Assembly (NCBI RefSeq): GCF_000243135.2
Contig: NC_019903.1
Location: 1,278,001 to 1,342,000 of the forward strand
Direction of reading: 5' to 3'
Length of the DNA: 64,000 nt
Origin: Desulfitobacterium dichloroeliminans LMG P-21439
GTDB taxonomy: Bacteria > Bacillota > Desulfitobacteriia > Desulfitobacteriales > Desulfitobacteriaceae
In this document: positions 47,649-56,267 of the stretch, one piece after another
Layout of the letters: each line of letters opens with the position of its first letter
Numbering within the stretch: the first letter of the stretch is position 1
The notes under the pieces: model-generated
What the model saw: the letters and a program-made list of their open reading frames with translations, nothing else
The model's database searches: none
What the model was told of the DNA's origin: nothing
Made by a program: the position numbers and the translations under genes

Positions 47649-48053
47649 ATGCGTAAAACACAGAATGCGGCCAACACAGCGCAAGAAGCTGCACAGACTG
47701 TAGCCGAGCAGACCATACCCATGAAGGTAGACGTCAAGATCGGTTCCATCCGTCCGGAAGGCAATGTCCGAGCCTATGCATCCGTCAACCTCAATGACTG
47801 TTTTGCCATCAGGAATATAAAGGTTGTGGACAGCTCCAAGGGGCTGTTCATCGCCATGCCCAGCTACAAGGCGGGAAACGGCGAATATAAGGACATCTGC
47901 TTCCCTGTCACCAAGGAATTCAGGGAGCAGCTGAATAATGCGGTCATCGACGCATACAAACAGGCTCTCACGCAGAGTCAGCAGCAGAAGGCGGCGGATT
48001 CGCCCCCTTTTGACCAGGCACTGGAGCAAAGCTCCGGCATGCAGATGGGATAA
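47649..48053 (+). CDS. spoVG: SpoVG-family septation protein homologue
   Basis: A 134-residue protein with the SpoVG core (about 27-100: DVKIGSIRPEGNVRAYASVN, GLFIAMPSYKAGNGEYKD, PVTKEFREQL). SpoVG proteins are RNA/DNA-binding regulators, and mobile elements often carry extra copies. After the domain, a 30-residue tail runs QQQKAADSPPFDQALEQS and ends SGMQMG. The same kind of tail is seen on the protein at 48363. Ribosome site AAGGAGG. Confidence 0.85.
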   Translation: MRKTQNAANTAQEAAQTVAEQTIPMKVDVKIGSIRPEGNVRAYASVNLNDCFAIRNIKVVDSSKGLFIAMPSYKAGNGEYKDICFPVTKEFREQLNNAVIDAYKQALTQSQQQKAADSPPFDQALEQSSGMQMG

Positions 48054-48094
48054 TCAGGGAAAAGGCTATCTTAAAATTTTTGGAGATGATGCCT

Positions 48095-48307
48095 ATGAGC
48101 AAAGAGCAAGTCCTAATACCTCTGGGTACCGGCCAAACCTTTTACTACCAGCTTCCCAACATGAAGCTTCCGGATAACCATGCAATTCGTGAAGGGTTCC
48201 TGTGCAAAGGAAATATGCCCGCAGCCCTTGTGACTTCAGGGGTTGTTGAAGCTGCTGCCCAGGGCTTTTTCCATGTGGATGACGCACAGGAATACGAAAC
48301 CGAATAA
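48095..48307 (+). CDS. Small accessory protein of unknown function
   Basis: About 70 residues from ATG 48095 (ATGs at 48086 and 48089 and a TTG at 48080 are in the same frame; GGAG at 48082-48085 could serve only 48095). No domain seen. It ends DDAQEYETE, without a Met-rich tail. Confidence 0.5.
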   Translation: MSKEQVLIPLGTGQTFYYQLPNMKLPDNHAIREGFLCKGNMPAALVTSGVVEAAAQGFFHVDDAQEYETE

Positions 48308-48324
48308 GATTTCACAGGCAGTTT

Positions 48325-48352
48325 AACACCGGACTAAACCACCGGTGTTTTT
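48325..48352 (+). terminator. Terminator between small accessory genes
   Basis: AACACCGG (48325-48332) pairs with CCGGTGTT (48342-48349), followed by TTTTG. Confidence 0.75.
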
Positions 48353-48362
48353 TGCTGCCCAT

Positions 48363-48728
48363 ATGGAGGTGGTAAACACGAAAGAAGTAGAGCTGGAACT
48401 GGATCTGATCAGAGTTGTGTGCGATCCCAACCCACTTTTTAAGTATCAGCTTATTTACAGGGACGGAATGGCCACAGGCGTGGCAGGAGTATACAGCTTC
48501 GACGAGGACTGGTATTACCTTTACAAAAGTGACACGGAAAGATACAGGGTCAAGCGGTGCAAAGACCTGGAAGGCATTCCGCCCGCCTTTACCTATAAGC
48601 AGCAGCGAAAAAGGCGGGAAGATAAACCGGACGAACAAAAACCCCTTGAGCAAAGTGTGGCAGCAGATTCGCCCGCTTTGGAAGAAGTGCCGGAGCACAG
48701 CGGCTCCTTGCGCATGGGCGGTATGTAA
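48363..48728 (+). CDS. Accessory-element protein with shared C-terminal tail
   Basis: About 121 residues; the start is uncertain (ATG 48363; the frame runs up to a GTG at 48345 that lies in the terminator). The domain part, LELDLIRVVCDPNPLFKY to about residue 85, is not recognised. The tail SVAADSPALEEVPEHSGSL then RMGGM parallels the SpoVG tail (AADSP, acidic, MG end). The next gene is the pilin-like one. Confidence 0.6.
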   Translation: MEVVNTKEVELELDLIRVVCDPNPLFKYQLIYRDGMATGVAGVYSFDEDWYYLYKSDTERYRVKRCKDLEGIPPAFTYKQQRKRREDKPDEQKPLEQSVAADSPALEEVPEHSGSLRMGGM

Positions 48729-48772
48729 ACAAAAACCGATCAATGAAAATATGAATTTGGAGGTAAATCACA

Positions 48773-49036
48773 ATGAAAAAGCTCACTAAAAAAATCATCG
48801 GCAAGGCAAACGATATGATCACAAGGGTGATCGCCAAAAACACAGAAATGTTCCTCAAGTCTAGGGTCATTCTCTGCTCCCAGCGCGGGGAAGGCTTCGT
48901 GGACACTGCCATCAAAATCCTGATGGCAGTTGTCATCGGCGCCCTCCTTCTCGGCGGTCTTTATGCCCTGTTCGGCGAAACTATCCTGCCGACCTTGAAG
49001 CAGCGTATCATCGATATGTTCAATTATGGAGGCTGA
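48773..49036 (+). CDS. Flp/Tad-type pilin-like membrane protein
   Basis: An 87-residue protein with a basic N-terminus and QRGEGFVDTAIKILMAVVIG, a short leader before one long hydrophobic helix as in class III/Flp prepilins; cleavage would fall after the Gly before E. The next gene codes the prepilin peptidase and overlaps it. Assembled product would be a thin pilus. The leader (about 40 residues) is longer than in classic Flp, so the call is moderate. Confidence 0.6.
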   Translation: MKKLTKKIIGKANDMITRVIAKNTEMFLKSRVILCSQRGEGFVDTAIKILMAVVIGALLLGGLYALFGETILPTLKQRIIDMFNYGG

Positions 49037-49469
49037 TCTGGACGCTTTGTCACAACTGGCGACGCTTATGCAGGGCGGTTTTTTTGCTGCCCTGCTTGCG
49101 GCGGCGTCAATTACTGATATCCGCAAGGGTATCATTCCCGATAGGTTTTGCGTCGGCATAGCCCTGACCAGCCTAATTGCCTTTGGGCCACTGAAGCTGC
49201 TTGGTGTTTCCGCATCAATTATCTTTCTGATAGCTGCCCTTTTATTCGGCGGCATGGAAGGCGGAGATATCAAGCTCATGGCGGCGGCCGGGCTGGTGCT
49301 GGGCTTCAACAAAAGCATGATCGCTGCGGTCATCGGCTTAACCGCCCTGCTGGTATTCCATGCAGGCAATTATATAATCAAAAAGCTGCGCGGAAGGGCT
49401 GCTCAAAAGGCATATCCTCTCGCGCCGTTTCTTTCCCTCGGCTGCCTCGCAGCCTACTTTATAACTTAA
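49026..49469 (+). CDS. Prepilin peptidase (A24 family, TadV/CpaA)
   Basis: A 147-residue membrane peptidase with about four to five helices. The two catalytic aspartates are in SITDIRKGIIPDRF and GGDIKLMAAAG. The length is that of the short CpaA/TadV type without a methylase domain. The start is uncertain: ATG 49026 overlaps the pilin gene. It cleaves the prepilin leader at the membrane. Confidence 0.82.
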   Translation: MEADLDALSQLATLMQGGFFAALLAAASITDIRKGIIPDRFCVGIALTSLIAFGPLKLLGVSASIIFLIAALLFGGMEGGDIKLMAAAGLVLGFNKSMIAAVIGLTALLVFHAGNYIIKKLRGRAAQKAYPLAPFLSLGCLAAYFIT

Positions 49470-49482
49470 GGAGGAACACTCT

Positions 49483-50343
49483 ATGAGCTTTCTGAAAAAC
49501 CGCACGGTGCTGGGAGTTATTTGCATTGTGCTTTCTTTAACCATCTGCTTTGCGCTAACGCCTCTCTTTAATCAGAGCGTGTCTCAGAAAACGACCGTCA
49601 TCCGGGTAGCGAAGGACATCAAAGCAGGAGATACCATCACTAAGGATATGATCCAGACCGTGGAAGTCGGCGGCTACAACCTGCCGGAGGATGTAATCAG
49701 GCAACAGGACGCCGTTCTCGGTAAATACGCAGTGGCGGATCTGTCCCCCGGTGACTATGTCCTCACGGCCAAGCTGTCGGATACACCGGCGTCGGAGAAT
49801 GCCTATCTGTACAACCTGAACGGCGACAAGCAGGCTATTTCCATCAGCATTAAAAACTTTGCCGGAGGCTTGTCCGGCAAGCTGATCTCAGGCGACATCG
49901 TGTCGGTAATTGCGCCCGACTATAAAAAGCAGGGCTCCACCGTGATCCCTCCGGAGCTGACCTATGTGGAGGTCATCGGCGTGACCGCCAGCACAGGCTT
50001 CGACACCAATCAGCAGAACGCCGAAGCCGACTCAACCGTAAAGAATGATAACGAAAAGCAACTCCCCGCCACTGTCACCCTGCTGGCTTCACCGGAGCAG
50101 GCCAAAATATTCGCGGAGCTGGAGTCGGACGGCAAGCTCCATCTGTCCCTCGTGTACAGGGGCTCCAAGGAGGATGCCGCGAAATTTACCGAGCTGCAGG
50201 ACAAGGTAATTGAAGCCCTGTATCCGAAGCCTGCGTCGCGGACGGCTGAACAAACCCCGCAAGCGGCTGTTTCGGAAACACCGATCCCCTCGGCGGTTCC
50301 AACTGAGCCTCAAAATTCTGTACAGGAAACCGGAGGTGAGTAA
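49483..50343 (+). CDS. CpaB/RcpC-type SAF-domain pilus assembly protein
   Basis: A 286-residue protein with one N-terminal membrane helix (about 8-27), then a SAF domain (about 38-100; VIRVAKDIKAGDTITKDMI) and a beta domain (about 120-245). The C-terminus is rich in Pro and Ala. CpaB shapes the channel end of the Tad pilus. It is followed by TadZ at two bases' distance. Confidence 0.8.
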   Translation: MSFLKNRTVLGVICIVLSLTICFALTPLFNQSVSQKTTVIRVAKDIKAGDTITKDMIQTVEVGGYNLPEDVIRQQDAVLGKYAVADLSPGDYVLTAKLSDTPASENAYLYNLNGDKQAISISIKNFAGGLSGKLISGDIVSVIAPDYKKQGSTVIPPELTYVEVIGVTASTGFDTNQQNAEADSTVKNDNEKQLPATVTLLASPEQAKIFAELESDGKLHLSLVYRGSKEDAAKFTELQDKVIEALYPKPASRTAEQTPQAAVSETPIPSAVPTEPQNSVQETGGE

Positions 50344-50345
50344 AG

Positions 50346-51158
50346 ATGCTTAATTTCATGAAAGGGAGTATTTTCTCCCGCAAGCAGGCTGAGTCTGTGC
50401 CGGAGGAACCGGAACAGAATGTGCAGGTGCTGGCGGTATGGGGCAGCCCCGGCAGCGGAAAGACCACTGTGAGCGTCCGTCTTGCGAAATATCTGGCGGA
50501 TCAGAAGAAGAATGTGGTCTTGCTGCTGTGCGACATGACCACGCCCATGCTGCCCTGCATCTGTCCGCCCGGCGATCTGGAGTGTGAGCGATCCCTCGGC
50601 AGTATACTTGCCGCCACCCATGTGACGGATCTGCTCATCAAGCAGAACTGCATCACCCACAGGAAGCTGGACTACCTGACCATTATCGGAATGCTCAAGG
50701 GTGAGAACGTGTTTACTTACCCGCCGTACTCCCAGGAGCTTGCAGCCGAGCTGATTGACCATCTGCGGGACATAGCAGCCTACATCATCATCGACTGCGG
50801 CAGCGCCATCGCTCACGATATCCTGTCTGCGGTTTCGCTGCTGGAGGCTGATTCTGTTCTCCGGCTGGTAAACTGCGACCTGAAGTCTGTCAGCTACCTC
50901 TCCAGCCAGCTCCCACTCCTGAAGGATCAAAAATGGGACGCCGACAAGCAGTACAAGGTGGCTTCCAATATCAAATCGAATCAGGCAGGAGAGCATATCG
51001 AGCAGGTCTTGGGCAATGTCTCCTTCAGGCTTCCCCATTCGGACGAGCTGGAGAATCTGGCTCTATCGGGGAACCTGCTGGGAGGGCTGACACTCAAGGA
51101 CAGCCGGAGCCTCCGCAAGGAGATCGCCCAGCTCGCAAAGGAGGTGTTCGGCGTATGA
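50346..51158 (+). CDS. TadZ/CpaE-like P-loop ATPase
   Basis: A 270-residue ATPase of the MinD/ParA-like group. Walker A is VWGSPGSGKTTVSVRLAKYL and the second acidic site is YIIIDCGSAI. TadZ/CpaE proteins locate the pilus machine at the membrane or pole. The receiver domain found in some CpaE is absent. It overlaps tadA by four bases. Confidence 0.75.
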   Translation: MLNFMKGSIFSRKQAESVPEEPEQNVQVLAVWGSPGSGKTTVSVRLAKYLADQKKNVVLLLCDMTTPMLPCICPPGDLECERSLGSILAATHVTDLLIKQNCITHRKLDYLTIIGMLKGENVFTYPPYSQELAAELIDHLRDIAAYIIIDCGSAIAHDILSAVSLLEADSVLRLVNCDLKSVSYLSSQLPLLKDQKWDADKQYKVASNIKSNQAGEHIEQVLGNVSFRLPHSDELENLALSGNLLGGLTLKDSRSLRKEIAQLAKEVFGV

Positions 51159-51610
51159 GCAGAAAGAATCGCATGAAGGATATAAACATCCCGCCGCTTG
51201 CGGGAGTGAAACCTCAGGCCATCACCATGACAGGCAATCAAGGCCTGTTTTTTTCATCCGATGGAGCTGCCAGGGATTTCAACTCTGTGTTACATGAGGT
51301 GCAGGAGTACATCTCCGGCAAATATGCCACACTGATTACCGATGGCGGCACGGAGGAAGTCAAGGCGCAGATCAAGCGGTATATAACCAAATATGTTCAG
51401 GATTACCGTATCGCTGTTTCGGGTATGTCACAGAAGCAAATGGTGGACGCTCTGTACACCGAGATGGCGGAGTTTTCGTTCCTGACAAAATACATCTTCG
51501 GAGCCGGTATTGAGGAAATTGACGTCAATGCATGGAACGACATCGAGGTACAGTACAGCAGCGGAGTCACCAAAAAGCTGGATGAACATTTTGACAGCTG
51601 TGAATGGTGA
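51155..51610 (+). pseudogene. Truncated TadA/CpaF pilus ATPase (N-terminal part)
   Basis: Starts at an ATG overlapping the previous stop (ATGA). It reads through FGAGIEEIDVNAWNDIEVQY and SSGVTKKLDEHFDS, typical of the region before the nucleotide-binding half of TadA/CpaF ATPases, and then stops at 51608-51610 in the recombinase sequence. The Walker motifs are gone, so no motor activity is possible. No TadB or TadC is found downstream in the window. Confidence 0.75.
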
Positions 51611-52613
51611 GATGGTCATCGTTCCAGAAGAAGCAGAAGTTGTTAAGCGCATTTTTTCAGAGTGCCTTTCTGGTAAAGGTGGAAGTGTGATCGCAAAGGG
51701 CCTTAACAGGGACAAGATTCCTGCAAGAAGAGGTAATCATTGGAGCACAGGAACAGTGATTGATATGCTCCGAAATGAAAAATACAAAGGGGATGCGCTT
51801 TTCCAAAAGACTTACACCGACAGCAACTACAATCGGCGACCTAATAAAGGTGAGAAAGACCAATTTTACTGCAAGAATCATCATGAGCCTATCGTCAGCA
51901 AAGAAGTGTTTTCTAAGGCACAAAAGCTGATAACAAAAAGAGCGAAGAGTAAGGCTGTTAACAAAAAAGCTTATCAAAATAGATATGTATTAAGCGGCAG
52001 AATCATCTGTGGAGAGTGTGGGTCCACGTTTAGAAGAAAAACAAACTACTCTGCTGGCAGAAGTTATATCGCCTGGAGCTGCAAAGGGCATATTGAAGAC
52101 AAGAACAGCTGCTCCATGCTGTTCCTGCGTGATGGAGAGATAAAGGCAACCTTTGCCACCATGATGAATAAGCTTGCCTACAGCAGAAAGATTATCCTTG
52201 GGCCACTTTATGAGGCTATAAGTAAAAACCAAGAAGAGTGCGACCTTGAAAGAATTGATGCCATCGATAAGCGAATGGAGCAATTGACCGAAGAGCGCAA
52301 TACGCTTATTGGTCTTATGACAAAAGGGTTCCTTGAACCAGCACTTTTTAGCAAGGAACGAAATGCTCTGGATAGCGAAATAAAAAATCTAACCACTGAG
52401 AAGACAAACCTGGTCATGTCATTTACAAGTGGAACATCACGGGCTGATGAGGTAAAGACGATTCTTGAGCATGTGTCAAAAGATAAGTTTGATGGCAATT
52501 ATACAGACGAGGCATTTGAAAAGTTTGTAGAAAACATCATTGTAAATTCAAGGGATGAACTGACATTTAAAATGAAATGCGGACTTTCCCTGAAAGAAAG
52601 GGTGGTGAGGTAA
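51600..52613 (+). pseudogene. Large serine recombinase lacking its catalytic domain
   Basis: About 337 residues starting at the junction with tadA (a GTG at 51600 could serve as start). It begins VNGEMVIVPEEAEVVKRIF, which in intact relatives lies some 180-200 residues after the start, just behind the resolvase domain. It keeps the recombinase domain, the zinc ribbon (IICGECGSTF and WSCKGH) and a C-terminal coiled coil. Without the Ser catalytic domain it cannot recombine on its own. It runs in the same order as in three-gene recombinase cassettes. Confidence 0.78.
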
Positions 52614-53030
52614 ATGGCTTATGTACCATACGGATATACAATTACAGAAGGTATTGTTACTATCGATGAGAAGGCAGCAGATCAAGTGAGGGTGTTCTTT
52701 GAAAAGTACATTTCCGGGCTTTCCCTTGCTGTGGCCGGTGAGCAGGCTGGTATTCAGAAGACACATTCATCCATGGGGCTTATTTTGAAAAACGTCAACT
52801 ATCTTGGAAATGACGTATACCCCGCAATCATTGATAAAGAGACGTTTGATAAGGCTGAAGAAGTTAGAAGTAATCGTGCGAAGGATCTAGGGAGGATTGC
52901 AGAGCTTGCAGCTTTCAGTGCTCCTCCACCTATAGAAAGATTTAAAATGAAAAAATCAGAAGGTAAGCTTCCAGATGCTCCAATAGCGCGAGCGGAGTAC
53001 CTATATAGTCTGATAGAAAGCGAGGTGTAA
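52614..53030 (+). CDS. Recombinase-domain small protein
   Basis: A 138-residue protein consisting of the recombinase domain only ([40 protein letters not shown]) followed by a basic tail. No resolvase catalytic part. It starts immediately after the stop of the truncated recombinase. It is a usual middle member of such cassettes, perhaps a directionality or accessory factor. Confidence 0.7.
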   Translation: MAYVPYGYTITEGIVTIDEKAADQVRVFFEKYISGLSLAVAGEQAGIQKTHSSMGLILKNVNYLGNDVYPAIIDKETFDKAEEVRSNRAKDLGRIAELAAFSAPPPIERFKMKKSEGKLPDAPIARAEYLYSLIESEV

Positions 53031-53031
53031 A

Positions 53032-54594
53032 GTGGCCGAGAAAAACATAACTGTAATTCCAGCACGAAAAAGGGTGGGAAGTACAGCCGCAAAAGAAAAG
53101 GTAAAAAAACTTCGTGTAGCTGCTTATTGCCGTGTTTCTACAGAAACTGAAGAGCAGAACTCAAGCTATGAGGTGCAGGTTGCTCACTACACTGAGTTTA
53201 TAAAGAAAAATGCTGAATGGGAGTTTGCAGGCATATTTGCAGATGACGGCATTTCAGGCACTAACACGAAAAAACGAGAAGAGTTCAATCGCATGATTGA
53301 CGGGTGCATGGAGGGGAACATCGATCTGGTGATTACAAAGTCCATTAGTCGATTTGCCAGGAATACTCTGGATTGCCTAAAATATATTAGGCAGCTCAAG
53401 GATAAGAACATATCCGTATTTTTTGAGAAAGAGAACATCAACACAATGGATGCCAAGGGAGAGGTGCTTCTGACCATTATGGCATCCCTCGCGCAGCAAG
53501 AAAGTCAGAGCCTTTCACAGAATGTTAAGCTGGGACTTCAGTATCGATACCAGCAGGGCAAAGTTCAGGTCAACCACAATCGATTTATGGGGTACACGAA
53601 AGATGATGAAGGCAACCTAATCATTGTTCCTGAAGAGGCTGAAATCATTAAGCGCATATACAGAGAGTACCTTGAGGGTAAAAGCCTAGCAGGCATTGGG
53701 AGGGATCTTGAGAAGGATGATATTTTAACAGCTGCAGGAAAACCAAGATGGCGACCGGAGACCATAAAAAAGATTCTGATGAACGAAAAATACATCGGGG
53801 ATGCCCTTTTACAGAAGACCTTCACTGTGGATTTTCTTACGAAGAAAAGAGTCAAGAATGAAGGCCATGTCCCACAGTATTATGTTGAAAATAGCCATGA
53901 GGCGATCATACCAAAGGAACTATTTTTACAGGCTCAGGAAGAACTTCATCGCAGGAATAATATTTATACAGGGGCAGATAAAAACAAAAGACTCTATAGC
54001 AGTAAATACGCTTTGAGCACCATAACCTTCTGCGGAGATTGCGGGGACATTTACAGACGGGTCTACTGGAATATACGCGGTAGAAAAGAGTTCGTATGGC
54101 GATGCGTTACGAGAATCGAGCAAGGTCCTGAAACGTGTAAGAACCGCACGGTAAAAGAAGGAGATTTATATGACGCGGTAATGACGGCCATTAACAAGCT
54201 CCTTGCCGGTGGAGATAACATGATGAGAACACTGGAAGAAAACATCCATGCAATAATTGGTGACACCACAGAGTACAGAATATCAGAGATAAACACCTTA
54301 CTTGAAGAAAAACAGAAAGAAATAATCAGCCTGGCTAATAACGGAAAAGACTTTGAATTCCTTTCAGAAGAGGTTGATAAGCTCCGTGAAGAGCGGCAGA
54401 GGCTTCTTGTGGAAGATGCATCCTTAAGTGGAGAGAATGAGCGAATCAACGAGCTGATAGGATTTATCTGCAGGAACAAATATCGCACCCTACTGTATGA
54501 TGACACTTTAGTAAGGAAGCTGATCCAAAACGTCACTGTGTACGAAGACCACTTTGTAATAAGCTTTAAGTCTGGCATTGAAATTGAAGTATGA
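53032..54594 (+). CDS. Large serine recombinase (site-specific integrase)
   Basis: A 520-residue recombinase with start GTG 53032. The resolvase domain (about 25-170) has the nucleophile Ser in [13 protein letters not shown] and the motif [18 protein letters not shown]. The recombinase domain lies about 185-290, the zinc ribbon with [10 protein letters not shown] and WRC about 325-365, and a coiled coil about 390-475. It looks complete and could catalyse integration or excision of the cassette. Its length suits transposon-type large serine recombinases. Confidence 0.93.
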   Translation: MAEKNITVIPARKRVGSTAAKEKVKKLRVAAYCRVSTETEEQNSSYEVQVAHYTEFIKKNAEWEFAGIFADDGISGTNTKKREEFNRMIDGCMEGNIDLVITKSISRFARNTLDCLKYIRQLKDKNISVFFEKENINTMDAKGEVLLTIMASLAQQESQSLSQNVKLGLQYRYQQGKVQVNHNRFMGYTKDDEGNLIIVPEEAEIIKRIYREYLEGKSLAGIGRDLEKDDILTAAGKPRWRPETIKKILMNEKYIGDALLQKTFTVDFLTKKRVKNEGHVPQYYVENSHEAIIPKELFLQAQEELHRRNNIYTGADKNKRLYSSKYALSTITFCGDCGDIYRRVYWNIRGRKEFVWRCVTRIEQGPETCKNRTVKEGDLYDAVMTAINKLLAGGDNMMRTLEENIHAIIGDTTEYRISEINTLLEEKQKEIISLANNGKDFEFLSEEVDKLREERQRLLVEDASLSGENERINELIGFICRNKYRTLLYDDTLVRKLIQNVTVYEDHFVISFKSGIEIEV

Positions 54595-54608
54595 AAAACG
54601 GACTTAAT

Positions 54609-54645
54609 TAACCCATGACTCTAGAGTAGAGTTGTGGGTTTTATT
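54609..54645 (+). terminator. Terminator after the recombinase cassette
   Basis: AACCCATGACTCT pairs with AGAGTTGTGGGTT with two mismatches, followed by TTATTATG. It may also mark the cassette end. Confidence 0.65.
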
Positions 54646-54680
54646 ATGATTAGGCAATTATGAGAATATTCGGTATGTTA

Positions 54681-54709
54681 TTGTACATATCAACCAAATG
54701 GTTTATAAT
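54681..54709 (+). promoter_or_regulatory. Promoter of the XRE gene
   Basis: TTGTAC at 54681-54686, a 17-base spacer, and perfect TATAAT at 54704-54709, 29 bases before the ATG of the XRE-type gene. Confidence 0.7.
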
Positions 54710-54737
54710 ATAATTTAGTAGAATATGGAGGTGCTGT

Positions 54738-54962
54738 ATGACTACGGCAGATATGATCAAACAACTGTGTGAACAAATGAATATAAGCGTCGCAGAACTT
54801 GCCAGACGTATTGGTCAGACTCCACAGAATTTCAATAAAAAACTAAAACGTGAAACTGTAACATTGGATGAATTGAAAGCCATAGCTGATGCACTGGATA
54901 TTAAGTTTGAGCAGGTATTTATTTTGCCTAATGGCAATGAAATAAAGACAGGTAATGAGTAA
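54738..54962 (+). CDS. Small XRE-family HTH regulator
   Basis: A 74-residue DNA-binding protein. The HTH is SVAELARRIGQTPQNFNKKL and the rest completes a five-helix XRE fold. ATG 54738 follows ATATGGAGGTG. It is followed at 15 bases by a gene of unknown function, with which it likely forms an operon, perhaps as element control genes. Confidence 0.85.
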   Translation: MTTADMIKQLCEQMNISVAELARRIGQTPQNFNKKLKRETVTLDELKAIADALDIKFEQVFILPNGNEIKTGNE

Positions 54963-54977
54963 AGGAGGTGGCCTAAT

Positions 54978-55229
54978 ATGATGATTAGTCCAGAAAGTTA
55001 TTATGAAGAGTACCTTAAAGGAAAAACTAGAGACCAGATAATGACGGCTATTCGCGGGCTTAAGCAAGAAATTGGTCGCCTCAAAAATACAATGGAAGGC
55101 CCGGAATATGGCATAAAAGAAATCATGCATCCGAGTGAAGATACGCGTTTGCATTGGACTCGCGAATACCTAAAAAGAGCCAAGCAAGCATATGCGTTAA
55201 ATTCATCTATTTTTCTAAATATTCTTTGA
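54978..55229 (+). CDS. Small protein of unknown function downstream of the XRE gene
   Basis: An 83-residue protein with a strong AAAGGAGGTGG site. Sequence is helical and charged (DQIMTAIRGLKQEIGRLKNT suggests a coiled coil). It ends by overlapping the convergent flavodoxin gene tail by about 20 bases. Family not recognised. Confidence 0.6.
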   Translation: MMISPESYYEEYLKGKTRDQIMTAIRGLKQEIGRLKNTMEGPEYGIKEIMHPSEDTRLHWTREYLKRAKQAYALNSSIFLNIL

Positions 55230-55617
55230 CAAAAGTTACTGCATCCTGTAAGTCTTTCGTATTGGGTCTGCCGCTATGCATCAATGTAAATTGACCCCGG
55301 CAATGATATTCATGCTCAGACATCTTTAAGCCGCTTTTTTCTACTATGCTTTTAACTTGAGCATACGTAGATTCGATGATGGCTGCAGAACTAATGTTAA
55401 CAACTTCTCCGACCTTTACATCAATGTTAGCAATGAATTTTTTAACATCCCCAGCCAAGCCTGCGGCATAAACTGAATTTGCCAAAAACAAAGTATCAAT
55501 ATCTTCTGTAAGAGGCTCCGTAATTGGTAATGCCTTGACCCCTGCTTCTTTTGCAACAGCTTCTGCAAGCTTCTTGGTGTTACCGGTTCGTGTGTAATAT
55601 CTAACGGCTATTTTCAT
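55207..55617 (-). CDS. Flavodoxin-like protein
   Basis: A 136-residue protein with the FMN phosphate loop YYTRTGNTKKLAEAVA and a flavodoxin fold; SVYAAGLAGDVKKFI is the second flavin-side segment. Likely a small electron carrier in the cytoplasm. It lies in an operon-like order behind the PNPOx-like gene, and divergent from the HxlR regulator. Confidence 0.8.
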   Translation of the reverse strand: MKIAVRYYTRTGNTKKLAEAVAKEAGVKALPITEPLTEDIDTLFLANSVYAAGLAGDVKKFIANIDVKVGEVVNISSAAIIESTYAQVKSIVEKSGLKMSEHEYHCRGQFTLMHSGRPNTKDLQDAVTFVKEYLEK

Positions 55618-55723
55618 ATTTATTCTCCTTATATTGTTGGATTAGAATCAATGAAGTTAGGTAGCCGAATCGCACTTGCTAGTTTGATTCGACTCCTGAC
55701 AGTCATAAAACGGTTGATTGTTT

Positions 55724-56119
55724 TTAAAATTCGTAGCTTTCTGATTCTCCGCCCATGGAACCAATGCTTGCTTTAGTATCTTTTAGATAGTAAGGTGCAA
55801 TGACTTCTTTCGGGAACATCTGTTCAATCTGTTCACTCATACTGATGAAAGCATCCTTTGTCTCATCAGTATCATCAAGGACTGCAGCTCCATAAAGTCT
55901 TAATATTTTCTCATCATAATAAGCAGATATTGCTACTTTGCCATCGATCTGGAGCTGTTTGTGAAGGTTCATTGGCTTAGCGAGGATGAAGTACAGTTTT
56001 CCATTGTAAGGTATAGCAATACCCATTGGTCTTACATCAGGACCGGCTTCACCATTCGTTGCCAGATACCACACTTTGCTGTCCTGCAAATACTTTGCTA
56101 CTACATTAACATTTTCCAT
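55724..56119 (-). CDS. Pyridoxamine 5'-phosphate oxidase-family flavin-binding protein
   Basis: A 131-residue split-barrel protein: VWYLATNGEAGPDVRPMG is the typical entry of FMN-dependent PNPOx-like proteins. Start at 56119 follows AAGGAG; an alternative ATG two codons upstream lacks spacing. Substrate unknown; many such proteins are FMN or F420-type reductases. It is divergent from the HxlR regulator, which likely controls it. Confidence 0.8.
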   Translation of the reverse strand: MENVNVVAKYLQDSKVWYLATNGEAGPDVRPMGIAIPYNGKLYFILAKPMNLHKQLQIDGKVAISAYYDEKILRLYGAAVLDDTDETKDAFISMSEQIEQMFPKEVIAPYYLKDTKASIGSMGGESESYEF

Positions 56120-56214
56120 GATCATTCTCCTTTTCTTGATAGATAAACTTGTTATTTATCTTTAACATGATATAATCATAGCATGCATTACAAATTATGC
56201 AAATACTATTAATA

Positions 56215-56250
56215 AAGATATATACTATCATAATTGATAGTATATATCTT
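56215..56250. promoter_or_regulatory. Perfect 16-base inverted repeat upstream of the HxlR gene
   Basis: AAGATATATACTATCA (56215-56230) and its exact reverse complement (56235-56250) flank a TAAT centre. It lies just before the ribosome site of the HxlR gene and within about 100 bases of the divergent PNPOx start. A strong candidate for the operator of this regulator. Confidence 0.65.
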
Positions 56251-56267
56251 TTCATTAAGGAGTGCTT

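Noticed and set aside
51510-51599. N-terminal extension of the truncated recombinase
   Set aside because: These codons are tadA sequence read in another frame, not recombinase sequence.
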